Assembly: GCA_965261925.1 (NCBI GenBank)
Contig: OZ253486.1
Location: forward strand, 310,001 to 374,000
Length of the DNA stretch: 64,000 nucleotides
Origin: Bin87 sp965261925
GTDB taxonomy: Bacteria; Chloroflexota; Dehalococcoidia; Lucifugimonadales; UBA3495
Reading direction: 5' to 3'
In this document: positions 7,071-17,546 of the stretch, piece after piece
Layout of the letters: each line of letters opens with the position of its first letter
Position numbering within the stretch: the stretch's first letter is position 1
Program-made: the position numbers and the translations under genes
The notes under the pieces: generated by a model
The model's database searches: none
The model's input: the letters and a program-made list of their open reading frames with translations, nothing else
Told to the model about the DNA's origin: nothing

Positions 7071-8444
7071 ATGAAGCTCTACAACACCCTGAGCGGACAG
7101 GTTGAGGAGTTCGTTCCCTCCGACGGCAACCTGGTCAAGATGTACGTGTGCGGCGTGACTCCGTACTCCTCCACCCACGTCGGACACGCGTTGAGCTATG
7201 TGATGTTCGACACGCTGCGGCGATACCTGGAGCACAAGGGCTACGAGGTCCGCCACGTCCAGAACTTCACCGATATTGACGACAAGATAATCCAGCGAGC
7301 GCAGGAGTCCGGCGTCTCCGAGGACGAGTTGGTCGAGGAGTTCATCGGCGACTACTTCGATACGATGGACGCGCTGAACATCCAGCGCGCCTCCGAATAC
7401 CCGCGCGCCACGCGTGAAATTCCGCGGATTATCGACGCGATATCCGGCCTGATAGATCGCGGCCACGCTTATCCGGCCGCGGGCGACGTGTATTTCCGGG
7501 TGACCAGCAAGGACGACTACGGAAAGCTCAGCCATCGCACCCTGGACAGCATGATCGCCGGCGCGCGGATCCAGGTGGACGAGAACAAAGAGCATCCCAT
7601 GGATTTCGTGCTGTGGAAGGGGGCCAAGCCCGGCGAACCCTCGTGGGAGAGCCCGTGGGGACCGGGCCGTCCCGGCTGGCACATCGAGTGCACCGCCATG
7701 TCGCTGGAATATCTGGGCGAGCAGCTCGACATCCACGGCGGCGGGCAGGACCTGGTGTTCCCCCACCACGAAAATGAGATCGCGCAGAGCGAGTGCTATA
7801 CCGGAGCCAAGCCGTTCTCCCGCTACTGGATGCACAATGGCCTGCTGCAGCTGGGCTCCGACAAGATGAGCAAATCGCTGGGCAACTTGGTGTCGGTGGT
7901 GGAAGCCCTGGAACGCTACAGCCCGGACGCCATCCGGCTTTATTTCCTCAGCAGCCACTATCGCAGCCCCCTGGCCTACAGCGACGAAGGCGCCGCAGCG
8001 GTGGAGCGGAGCCTGGAGCGGGTACGGCGGGCGCTCATCCCCGGGAACGGCGCCGGAGCCGAGGTTGAAGCCGACACCCACCGCGTCCGGTTCGCTGCGG
8101 CCATGGACGACGACCTCAACACTCCCCAGGCGGTGGCCGCGCTGTTCGACCTGGCGCGGGACATCAACCGCGGCCGGGACGCCGGCCAAAGCGTGGGCTC
8201 GGGTCAGGCGGCCCTGCGCGAGCTGGGAGCCGTGCTGGGACTGACTTTCGTGGACCGCCCGGCTCCCGAGGCCGACCTCGCCGCGACTCCATTCATCGAC
8301 CTGCTGGTATCGGTGCGCACCGAACTGCGGGCCGCCCGCCAGTTCGCCCTGGCCGACCAGATCCGGGACGGCCTCGCCGAGCAGGGCGTGAGCCTTGAAG
8401 ACGGCGCCCAAGGCACCCAGTGGCAGCGGCAGACGACCGAATAG
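7071..8444 (+). CDS. cysS: cysteinyl-tRNA synthetase
   Basis: 457 aa class I aminoacyl-tRNA synthetase charging tRNA-Cys. The HIGH-like motif is HVGH within CGVTPYSSTHVGHA, the KMSKS loop is present (SDKMSKSLGN), and zinc ligands are visible: the early Cys of YVCGVTPY, the Cys of HIECTAMS and the His/Glu of HHENEIAQSE. The C-terminal DALR-like helical region (AAMDDDLNTPQAVAALFDLARDIN) is complete. It follows ispF closely, an arrangement seen in many bacteria, and probably shares its transcript. Confidence 0.96.
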   Translation: MKLYNTLSGQVEEFVPSDGNLVKMYVCGVTPYSSTHVGHALSYVMFDTLRRYLEHKGYEVRHVQNFTDIDDKIIQRAQESGVSEDELVEEFIGDYFDTMDALNIQRASEYPRATREIPRIIDAISGLIDRGHAYPAAGDVYFRVTSKDDYGKLSHRTLDSMIAGARIQVDENKEHPMDFVLWKGAKPGEPSWESPWGPGRPGWHIECTAMSLEYLGEQLDIHGGGQDLVFPHHENEIAQSECYTGAKPFSRYWMHNGLLQLGSDKMSKSLGNLVSVVEALERYSPDAIRLYFLSSHYRSPLAYSDEGAAAVERSLERVRRALIPGNGAGAEVEADTHRVRFAAAMDDDLNTPQAVAALFDLARDINRGRDAGQSVGSGQAALRELGAVLGLTFVDRPAPEADLAATPFIDLLVSVRTELRAARQFALADQIRDGLAEQGVSLEDGAQGTQWQRQTTE

Positions 8445-9907
8445 CGTTGTCCCCCGTGTCCGCCTCCGCGCAGTCTGCTTCAGATACCGACCGACCGCCA
8501 TTGGGCGATCTGGTTGCCGGCCTTGCTCCGATAGTCGGCGCGGAGCACGTCCTCACTGACCCCGTAGAGATTGACCGCTATTCGGCCGACGCCCTGACGC
8601 CATACCGCGCCTACTACGCCGACGCGGCTTTCGACCGGCTGGCCGATGCGATCGTTCGGCCGGCGGATACGGCGCAGGTATCCCAGGTTGTTGCATTTGC
8701 CCAGGAACGCTCGGTTCCGGTAATCCCCTACGGCGGCGGAACCGGGGTGATGGGCGGAGTGCTGCCGGTTCACGGCGGTATCATCCTCGACCTGGGCCGG
8801 CTCAACCGACTGCTGCGCGTGGACACCGTATCGCAGACCGCGGAGGTTGAGGCGGGGATGATCCTCGAAGACCTCTACGCTGGCCTGGAACCCCACGGCC
8901 TGATGCCGGGGCATGACCCTTACAGCGTACCCATTGCCAGCGTGGCCGGGACGATCTCCACCAACGGCGTGGGCTATCGCGCCGCCGCCTTCGGCCCCAT
9001 GGGCGACCAGGTGGTGGCGCTGGAAGTGGTGCTTCCCGACGGCCGCGTGATCGAGACGCGACCCGTGCCGAAGCAGTCCTCCGGCCCGGACCTGAACCAC
9101 CTGTTCATTGGCAGCGAGGGCGTCTTCGGCGTGATAACCCGGGCCACCCTGCGCGTGTTCCGGCAGCCCGAGGCCGCCGAGTACGCGACGATGGAATTCA
9201 CGGATTTCGACGCCGGCTTCATGGCGGTGTCAGAAATGGCCGCCCTGGGCATCCGCCCGACGCTGCTGGATCTGACTGAGGACAGCGAAGGCATCCTGCT
9301 GCACCTCCTCTTCGAGGGCTATCGGGAAGGCGTGGATGCGGCGCTGCGGCGCACCATGTCAGTTTGCGACGCGGCAGGCGGGTGGGACGTGGGCCCGGAG
9401 CCGACCCTGTCCTATTGGAAGCATCGGCATGACTCCGCTTTGAACTATCGCCAGACTGCCCTGGGACGGCCTCGCGAGGAACGTTGGCAGAGGCAATGGG
9501 GCCGCACGTTCGACTACCTGCACATGAGCCTGCCGGCCGACCGGGTGCTGGAGTACCGGCGCCGGGCTGACCAAATGCTGGAGGCCCGGAAGATCAAGGT
9601 GGTGGAGTACTGTCTGTGGAGCCGCCCCGAGTTCTTCTCATTGCTGGTGGTGCCCGACGGTGATCGCCGGGTGGTTGGTCGGGACGGCTACGATCCCGAG
9701 GTAAGGGACAACCTGGCGGCCGGCGTGGACGAAGTGCTGACGCTGGCGCAGGATATGGGCGGGATCATGGAGTACTGCCACGGCGTCGGCATCAAGCTGC
9801 ACCACTTGTTGGGTCGCGAGTTGGGAGTCAGCAGGGATGCGCTGCTGGATATCAAGCGAGCGCTGGATCCGGCGGGCATCATGAATCCGGGGAAATTGAC
9901 GTTGTAG
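8420..9907 (+). CDS. FAD-linked oxidase (GlcD/D-lactate dehydrogenase-like)
   Basis: About 495 aa. An N-terminal FAD-binding type-4 domain (VPVIPYGGGTGVMGG, GIILDLGRLNRLL, HDPYSVPIASVAGTISTNG, GSEGVFGVITRATLRVF) is followed by the FAD-oxidase C-terminal cap ending ALDPAGIMNPGKLTL. Family members oxidise 2-hydroxy acids such as glycolate or D-lactate, or alkylglycerone phosphate precursors; the N-terminal FAD domain and overall length suit a GlcD-type subunit. The GTG at 8420 overlaps cysS by 25 bases; TTG at 8447 would avoid the overlap. It ends just before a strong terminator, closing the ispD-cysS group. The exact substrate is not predictable. Confidence 0.85.
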   Translation: MAAADDRIALSPVSASAQSASDTDRPPLGDLVAGLAPIVGAEHVLTDPVEIDRYSADALTPYRAYYADAAFDRLADAIVRPADTAQVSQVVAFAQERSVPVIPYGGGTGVMGGVLPVHGGIILDLGRLNRLLRVDTVSQTAEVEAGMILEDLYAGLEPHGLMPGHDPYSVPIASVAGTISTNGVGYRAAAFGPMGDQVVALEVVLPDGRVIETRPVPKQSSGPDLNHLFIGSEGVFGVITRATLRVFRQPEAAEYATMEFTDFDAGFMAVSEMAALGIRPTLLDLTEDSEGILLHLLFEGYREGVDAALRRTMSVCDAAGGWDVGPEPTLSYWKHRHDSALNYRQTALGRPREERWQRQWGRTFDYLHMSLPADRVLEYRRRADQMLEARKIKVVEYCLWSRPEFFSLLVVPDGDRRVVGRDGYDPEVRDNLAAGVDEVLTLAQDMGGIMEYCHGVGIKLHHLLGRELGVSRDALLDIKRALDPAGIMNPGKLTL

Positions 9908-9941
9908 CACATCGGGCGGCGAGACCAAGGCGATTGTTGAG

Positions 9942-9964
9942 GGCGGGTTTGGAACCCGCCTTTT
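9942..9964 (+). terminator. intrinsic terminator after the FAD-linked oxidase gene
   Basis: GGCGGGTT and AACCCGCC form an 8-bp stem with a 3-base loop, followed directly by TTTT. It lies 35 bases after the stop codon. Confidence 0.85.
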
Positions 9965-10003
9965 GCATCGATACATACGATATGATCTATCGCGCAATAT
10001 CTA

Positions 10004-10032
10004 TTGACGGAATATCGCCGGATCGGTATCAT
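10004..10032 (+). promoter_or_regulatory. sigma-70-type promoter of the 96-aa protein gene
   Basis: TTGACG at 10004-10009, a 17-base spacer, and TATCAT at 10027-10032. The match to consensus and the exact spacing are the best in the window, and it lies 50 bases before the start codon of the following short gene. Confidence 0.65.
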
Positions 10033-10081
10033 AATTACAAATGATCACCGGCTATTACTATTAGCCACGAGGAGCAAGCAA

Positions 10082-10372
10082 ATGGTTACCGCAATCAATC
10101 CTGAAATCGAAACCAAGTCCGCGGTTGCCGAAACCGCCGAGGCGCCCGCTCAGCCCGCCGCCGTCGACGTTTCCGCGATCCCGGAAACCCCGGCCGAGTT
10201 GCTCGAGCAGTGGGAAAACACCCGCAAGCCCTCCGTCCAGGCGACCATCATGGCGAGTTTCGTCGCCCTGTGGAACGTGGTGGCCGGCCCGGGGATGACC
10301 AACCGCGCCCGCCTGGAGCGGGAAATCGCCGAGACCCGCGGCTACCGCGACGGTTTCACCAAACTGGCCTAG
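10082..10372 (+). CDS. small orphan protein (96 aa), unknown function
   Basis: ATG at 10082 is preceded by GAGGAG at good spacing. The N-terminal half is rich in Ala, Pro, Glu and Thr and is probably disordered; the C-terminal half (ELLEQWENTRKPSVQATIMAS, then a hydrophobic segment, then NRARLEREIAETRGYRDGF) looks helical. It has no signal peptide and no motif I recognise. It is transcribed alone, with its own clear promoter upstream and a strong intrinsic terminator 60 bases downstream, which suggests an abundant, independently expressed product. Confidence 0.7.
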   Translation: MVTAINPEIETKSAVAETAEAPAQPAAVDVSAIPETPAELLEQWENTRKPSVQATIMASFVALWNVVAGPGMTNRARLEREIAETRGYRDGFTKLA

Positions 10373-10431
10373 TCAGCCGCCACCTGCCAAAGGATGGCGC
10401 CGCCCTCCCGGCGTCGCCCGATAGCTGGCAA

Positions 10432-10463
10432 GGGTCGCCGCAGCAATGCGGCGGCCCTTTTTT
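10432..10463 (+). terminator. intrinsic terminator after the 96-aa protein gene
   Basis: An 11-bp GC-rich stem (GGGTCGCCGCA against TGCGGCGGCCC, one G-U pair) with a 4-base loop, followed by six T. Confidence 0.9.
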
Positions 10464-10597
10464 CGGTTGACGCAACATCCGCCGAAACGCCCCGGACGTA
10501 ATACTGGCAACGAATAACCCGCGCTACTACAATCGGTGGGACGGCGGCCAATTCGAACGTCGTTATTACATTCGATTACATTCGTTGGTGAGATGCC

Positions 10598-11578
10598 ATG
10601 TCGACCGCTCGCGCTTTCGTAACCCGCACCCTGCTTCCCGAGGCGTTGGACATCATCCGGGAGGTTGCCGACGTGACCGTGTGGCCGGAGGAAACGCCGC
10701 CATCGGTCGAGGAACTGCGCCGGCACTGCGGTGATGCCGACGGGATTCTGACCACCATCATGGACCGCGTGGACGCCGACCTGCTGGACGCGGCCCCACG
10801 CCTGCGGGCGATCAGCCAGTTGGCGGTGGGTCTGGACAACGTCGATGTAGCCGAGGCAACGCGGCGGGGCATCCCGGTGGGCTATACGCCCGGAGTGCTG
10901 GCCAAGTCTACCGCCGACCTGGCGATGGCTCTGTTGCTGGGCGCGGCGCGGCGCACGTCGGAGAGCGAACGCTGGTTGCGCGGCGGCGGCTGGCAGATCC
11001 AGTTTCACCCCACCCACTGGCTGGGACAGGATGTGCATGAAGCCTGCCTGGGCATTGTCGGATTGGGTCAGATCGGCCGTGAGATCGCCAAGCGCGCCGG
11101 CGGGTTCGACATGGACATCGTGTACCACTCGCGCACCCGGTATCCTGACGCCGAAGCGGAGCATGGCCTGCGCTACGCCGAGTTTCCCGACCTGCTGGCG
11201 CAGGCCGATTTCGTCGTTCTCAGTGTGCCGCTGACTCCGCAAACGCATCACCTGATCAGCGGTCCGCAACTGGCGATGATGAAACCCTCGGCCATCCTCA
11301 TCAACGTGTCGCGCGGGCCGGTGGTCGATCCGGCGGCGCTGTACGAGGCGCTGCGCGACGGGCAGATCGCGCGGGCCGCCCTGGACGTGACCTCGCCGGA
11401 GCCCATCGCCGTCGATGACCCGTTGCTGACGCTGGACAACCTGGTCATCACGCCGCACATCGGCAGTGCGGCCCTGCCCACCAGGCTGAACACGATGAAA
11501 CTGGCAGCGCGGAACCTGGTGGCCGGGCTCAAGGGAGAGCCGATGGAGGCCTGCGCGAACGAGGAGGCGCTGGGGTAG
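10598..11578 (+). CDS. D-2-hydroxyacid dehydrogenase (glyoxylate/hydroxypyruvate reductase-like)
   Basis: 326 aa NAD(P)-dependent D-isomer-specific 2-hydroxyacid dehydrogenase. The Rossmann fingerprint GLGQIGREIA sits near residues 150-160. The catalytic triad is visible as Arg in NVSRGPVVD, Glu in TSPEPIAVDD and His in TPHIGSA. The motif AVGLDNVDV and the block GYTPGVLAKSTADLAMAL are typical of glyoxylate reductases. It interconverts a 2-keto acid and a D-2-hydroxy acid; the substrate cannot be read. It is 35 bases after a short AT-rich direct repeat and appears to be transcribed alone. Confidence 0.9.
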   Translation: MSTARAFVTRTLLPEALDIIREVADVTVWPEETPPSVEELRRHCGDADGILTTIMDRVDADLLDAAPRLRAISQLAVGLDNVDVAEATRRGIPVGYTPGVLAKSTADLAMALLLGAARRTSESERWLRGGGWQIQFHPTHWLGQDVHEACLGIVGLGQIGREIAKRAGGFDMDIVYHSRTRYPDAEAEHGLRYAEFPDLLAQADFVVLSVPLTPQTHHLISGPQLAMMKPSAILINVSRGPVVDPAALYEALRDGQIARAALDVTSPEPIAVDDPLLTLDNLVITPHIGSAALPTRLNTMKLAARNLVAGLKGEPMEACANEEALG

Positions 11579-11623
11579 CGCGGGACGACACCCGCATGCG
11601 TGATTACGTGCCGGTTTTTCTGT

Positions 11624-12397
11624 TCAAGAGAGGACGCCGGCGAACCTGTGAATGTCGTCGGCAGCTTTCTCCTGAAAGTCACGGAGCACGGGGTACTGCG
11701 TATCTGCATTCCTGGTGATGTAAAGCCGTTCGCGACGGTCCAGCTCTTCAATATCTTCGTGGACGACCAGACTGATGAACGGTAATCGGGCCTTCTGAAA
11801 CTCCAGCAGCGAGATAGCGACGTTCTTCGCTTTGTCGTTTCCCCGTACGCCGAACACGTAGAAATCGCGCTCGTTGTGCCGCAACGACCAGTCTACGCCG
11901 CTGGGATAGTCAGCCAGCGGAAATTGATCCGGCTGAGGATCAAATCGTGCGAGGTCAGTTTTGACCCAGTCATCCAGATCGTCGTAAAACGCACTTCTGA
12001 CGGTCTCTCTGCTCCAATAGCGCATGTTGCATATTTTTTGTACGCAACCCGCGAACTGCAAGATTCCCTCGTACGCGCGGTCCACTGGGGCATCCAGAAA
12101 CAGATTGCCGCCATCGTTTTGGACGCCGCTGTTGACGACGATGCTGTCAAATATTCTCCGGCGCACATCGGAGCTCACGTCATAAGTGTAAGACAGCCGC
12201 ATGATTCCCATGCCGAAGTCACACAGGCGGATATGATCTTCGCCACGAGGACTTTCTACCATGAAGATGTCGACCATATCCCCGTCTTCGTGATAGACCG
12301 GCAATATCAATTGGTAATTGCCGGGCCGGCGTTCGTACAATTCGAACGTTGCGGCCGGGGTATTCTGTAAAGCGTTTCTGGCGCTAACCATGTCCAT
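11624..12397 (-). CDS. DUF1828-like protein
   Basis: 257 aa. The N-terminal part has the DUF1828 pattern: a strand with LPVYHEDGDMVDIFM, then HIRLCDFGMGIMRLSY, comparable to the family's conserved 'D-x-G' block. A C-terminal part with a hydrophobic strand (ISLLEFQKARLPFISLVVH) resembles the DUF1829-type region. Function of these domains is unknown; they occur in accessory gene pairs. It overlaps the preceding minus-strand gene by 14 bases, so the two are translationally linked. It is convergent with the dehydrogenase gene. Confidence 0.6.
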   Translation of the reverse strand: MDMVSARNALQNTPAATFELYERRPGNYQLILPVYHEDGDMVDIFMVESPRGEDHIRLCDFGMGIMRLSYTYDVSSDVRRRIFDSIVVNSGVQNDGGNLFLDAPVDRAYEGILQFAGCVQKICNMRYWSRETVRSAFYDDLDDWVKTDLARFDPQPDQFPLADYPSGVDWSLRHNERDFYVFGVRGNDKAKNVAISLLEFQKARLPFISLVVHEDIEELDRRERLYITRNADTQYPVLRDFQEKAADDIHRFAGVLS

Positions 12398-12884
12398 CGA
12401 AAAGCCTGCCCTGTTGCAAATCCGGGAAATAGCCGGCGTAATTCTCGACGCGGGTGTCGGTTAAAAACACCCGCATGCACTGTTCAAACGTGGCGTAGAG
12501 GTCGGTGATCCGTCGATTCTTTTCCGGGGGTTGGGTACTGCCTGAGTCCAACTCAGAATGGGTGACGCGATGGATGTGGGCCTGGGCATAGTGTCCGTCG
12601 GCTTGGGTGCTGAATTCACCGTGCGGCCCGTTGTAACGAATCAGGGTGATCACCGGCACAGTGCGGTTGCCGGTTCGGTAACGCAGCCCGATTGAAAAAT
12701 TCTCGATGAACACGAGGTTTTGGCGAACAAATACTACGAAGCATGGGTTGCCATCGGACATGGTTTCCAATTCTAAATCGCAGCGTCGTTGGCGATATTC
12801 CTCGCGGTACCCGCTGGCCGGATCTTTGCCCGTGATACGTTTGGGCTGAACGATCAGTTCCTGGATCTGTCTGTCGGTTAGCAT
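12384..12884 (-). CDS. partner protein of the DUF1828 cassette, unknown function
   Basis: 166 aa from ATG at 12884 (MLTDRQIQELIVQPKRI). It is a soluble alpha/beta protein with a basic N-terminal third (ASGYREEYRQRRCDLEL), strands PCFVVFVRQNLVFIENF and TVPVITLIRYNG, and a His-rich turn (GHYAQAHIHRVTHSE). I do not recognise a named family. The frame stays open far upstream on this strand, but only as an antisense shadow of DUF3800 and rplY. The 14-base overlap with the DUF1828 gene points to a two-gene unit, perhaps toxin-antitoxin or defence related (inference). Confidence 0.65.
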   Translation of the reverse strand: MLTDRQIQELIVQPKRITGKDPASGYREEYRQRRCDLELETMSDGNPCFVVFVRQNLVFIENFSIGLRYRTGNRTVPVITLIRYNGPHGEFSTQADGHYAQAHIHRVTHSELDSGSTQPPEKNRRITDLYATFEQCMRVFLTDTRVENYAGYFPDLQQGRLFDGHG

Positions 12885-13145
12885 AATATGTACCGGATGT
12901 GCGCTCGATGATATTCGAGATGTCGTGAAAGCGACAACTTCATGATACATGGCGTCCAACGGGTGCATCGGCGCCAGCCTTGGAGCCAATCCACGAAGGT
13001 GTTCCTTATTTGGGAAGCGTCCGTGTCGATGAACCCGCCCAGGGTGTCGAACGCCGCAACAAATCGATACCGCCTTCCGTATGCTATGATATGCGCTCCG
13101 ATCGGGGTTGTCCCCGCCATACGTTCCGCAGGAGTTCCGATTACG

Positions 13146-13454
13146 ATGACCACCCCGACGGTTTCCGTCCAGCTCGAAACCCGCGATACCATTGGAAAGA
13201 AGGTCAAGGCGCTGCGCCGCGGAGGCATTGTGCCCGTTCACCTCTATGGCCGCGGCGTCGAATCCCGCTCCCTGCAGTGCCAGGCCCGCACCCTGTTGCT
13301 GGCGATCAGCCGCGCCGGCGGGGAGTACGGCGAGCCGTTGCGCGTGACCATCGCCGGCGAATCGGGCGAGTACACCGCCGTTGCGTCGGAGATACAGTGG
13401 CAGCCTCGCACCGGCGACGTTCTCCACGTCGACTTCCGGACGGTCGCTCAATAG
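13146..13454 (+). CDS. rplY: 50S ribosomal protein bL25, short form
   Basis: 102 aa from ATG at 13146. The sequence opens VSVQLETRDTIGKKVKALRR, the standard start of the L25 5S-rRNA-binding domain, then GIVPVHLYGRG, and ends DVLHVDFRTV. It lacks the C-terminal CTC/TL5 beta domain found in the long general-stress forms. About 55 bases upstream there is an extended -10 element (TGCTATGAT). The preceding 260 bases, upstream to the divergent cassette at 12884, hold no other gene I can support. Confidence 0.85.
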   Translation: MTTPTVSVQLETRDTIGKKVKALRRGGIVPVHLYGRGVESRSLQCQARTLLLAISRAGGEYGEPLRVTIAGESGEYTAVASEIQWQPRTGDVLHVDFRTVAQ

Positions 13455-13547
13455 CCGCTCCTGACCCGCGATGCTGACCACTGCCGGCATCGCCGCCAAC
13501 CCCAGCCAGGGCCGACAGGTCCCGCCGCGCCAGCCTGGGAGGCTACC

Positions 13548-14318
13548 ATGTACCTGGTTTTCCTCAGTGAATCCGGCCAGACCGGCCTCAGCGCCGACGA
13601 CCCCAGCCAGCCGCACCACGTCCACGCCGGACTGCTGGTACAGGAGAGCCAGTACATCTCCATGACCGGGGAGTATGACGCCCTGGTTCGCCGCCATTTC
13701 GGCGCCCCGGCCGGGTCCGACGGCGTGCCCAACGAGCTGCGCCCCGGCGACCTGTACCAGGGCACTGGCTACTTCCGCTCGTGGCGGCCGGACCGGCGCG
13801 CCGAGCTCATCCAGGACTGCCTGAGCATCCTGATCCGCCGCGAGATCCCGCTGCTGGTGTCGTCCATTGACAAGGCCAAGTTCCTGACCGCCAGCAAAAC
13901 AGAAGGAAACTCGATCTACGGCAATACGGACCCGTCGCGGTTGGCATTCAGCCGTTTCCTGTTGGCGCTGGCCATGTTCCTGGATGAGAACGTCATGTCC
14001 CAGATGAACCCCGACGATATTATGCAGTCGTCGTGGAGCGTTAACGATTACGCGATGCTGATGGCGGGGGCGGAGTCCCAGTCCATTTCCCTGGCGCTGA
14101 CCGATTTTCTGAGCGAAGAGAACGATTCGGTCAACCCGTCGATGTATGACGACCTGATGATAGCCCCGGCCGCGACCAGCGTCGGCGGGCAACTGGCGTC
14201 GCTGTGCGTATATGTCATCCGCCGCTGGCTCCAGCAGCCCGACGCTACCCACGGGTACTTCGACGCCCTGCGCGACGGGCGGGTTCTACAGGTAGTTTAC
14301 CCCTACCAGTTCGATTAG
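13548..14318 (+). CDS. DUF3800 protein
   Basis: 256 aa; ATG at 13548 with GGGAGG upstream. It opens MYLVFLSESGQ, the DUF3800 signature in which a short strand leads to an acidic D/E-S-G motif of an RNase-H-like fold, and has a second acidic site in the middle of LVSSIDKAKF. DUF3800 proteins are widespread in mobile and defence-associated contexts; activity is not established. It stands between rplY and secA without obvious functional connection. Confidence 0.75.
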   Translation: MYLVFLSESGQTGLSADDPSQPHHVHAGLLVQESQYISMTGEYDALVRRHFGAPAGSDGVPNELRPGDLYQGTGYFRSWRPDRRAELIQDCLSILIRREIPLLVSSIDKAKFLTASKTEGNSIYGNTDPSRLAFSRFLLALAMFLDENVMSQMNPDDIMQSSWSVNDYAMLMAGAESQSISLALTDFLSEENDSVNPSMYDDLMIAPAATSVGGQLASLCVYVIRRWLQQPDATHGYFDALRDGRVLQVVYPYQFD

Positions 14319-14419
14319 ATTGACGGCCCGCAAGCAGCGGGTTTGCGGCAAACAGGGTCCCGGTTCGCGCACGCGGTGAGCAACGGCAATGGCCGGCTGA
14401 CTGCGCCGGCCCGGCATTC

Positions 14420-14446
14420 TTGTCATACCGGTATCCTTGCTATACT
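14420..14446 (+). promoter_or_regulatory. putative promoter of secA
   Basis: TTGTCA at 14420-14425 and an extended -10 TGC-TATACT ending at 14446, 50 bases before the secA start. The spacer is 15 bases, short, but an extended -10 can compensate. Confidence 0.5.
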
Positions 14447-14496
14447 GGCAGGGTGTACTTTCTTTCGCCACAATAAGGCAAGGGTGAGGGATACGC

Positions 14497-17145
<2,649 letters not shown>

Positions 17146-17176
17146 TGGTCGTTGGCGCCGGCTAGAATAACTGAGA

Positions 17177-17202
17177 GGGCGGGATCGGAACCCGCCCTTT
17201 TT
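17177..17202 (+). terminator. intrinsic terminator of secA
   Basis: GGGCGGG and CCCGCCC pair around a 7-base loop, followed by TTTTT. It lies 32 bases after the secA stop codon. Confidence 0.85.
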
Positions 17203-17224
17203 GGTGTCTTGCCGGTGCGGATGG

Positions 17225-17458
17225 CTAGTCGCCGCGACGGAACAGCCGGCGCACGAACGTAACGGGCTGCGGTTTGGGTTCCTCCATTGCGACGGGCTTG
17301 TTGCGACCCGTTGCCCAGCCTTCGGGGTCTTTCTCGAAGGCGATGCGGCAGCCCGGGGCGCAGAAGTAGTAGGTCTGGCCCTGGTGTTCGCCGGTTCCTC
17401 CGTTGGGGTTTTCAGTATCCACCTGCATCAGGCAGATCGGATCGGTTGCGGTTGCCAT
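17225..17458 (-). CDS. YHS-domain metal-binding protein
   Basis: 77 aa. The N-terminal 50 residues form a YHS/TRASH-like domain: DPICLMQVD, then GQTYYFCAPGCRIAFEKDPEGW, giving the Cys...CxxxC pattern used to bind a metal ion. The tail is Lys/Arg rich. It lies 88 bases downstream of the copper ATPase gene on the same strand, which suggests it acts as a copper-binding accessory or chaperone (inference from context; the YHS domain alone does not fix the metal). Confidence 0.85.
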   Translation of the reverse strand: MATATDPICLMQVDTENPNGGTGEHQGQTYYFCAPGCRIAFEKDPEGWATGRNKPVAMEEPKPQPVTFVRRLFRRGD

Positions 17459-17546
17459 GGCGCGTCTCCGGAGGCGTGTGCTGTCTGTGCGGCCGATTGT
17501 ACCAGCGGTGGCCCCACGGGCGCACCAGGCCGTGGTCGCCGGGAAG

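Noticed and set aside
7056..8501. A 481-codon minus-strand frame opposite cysS
   Set aside because: It is an antisense shadow of cysS in GC-rich DNA, with no protein-family features.
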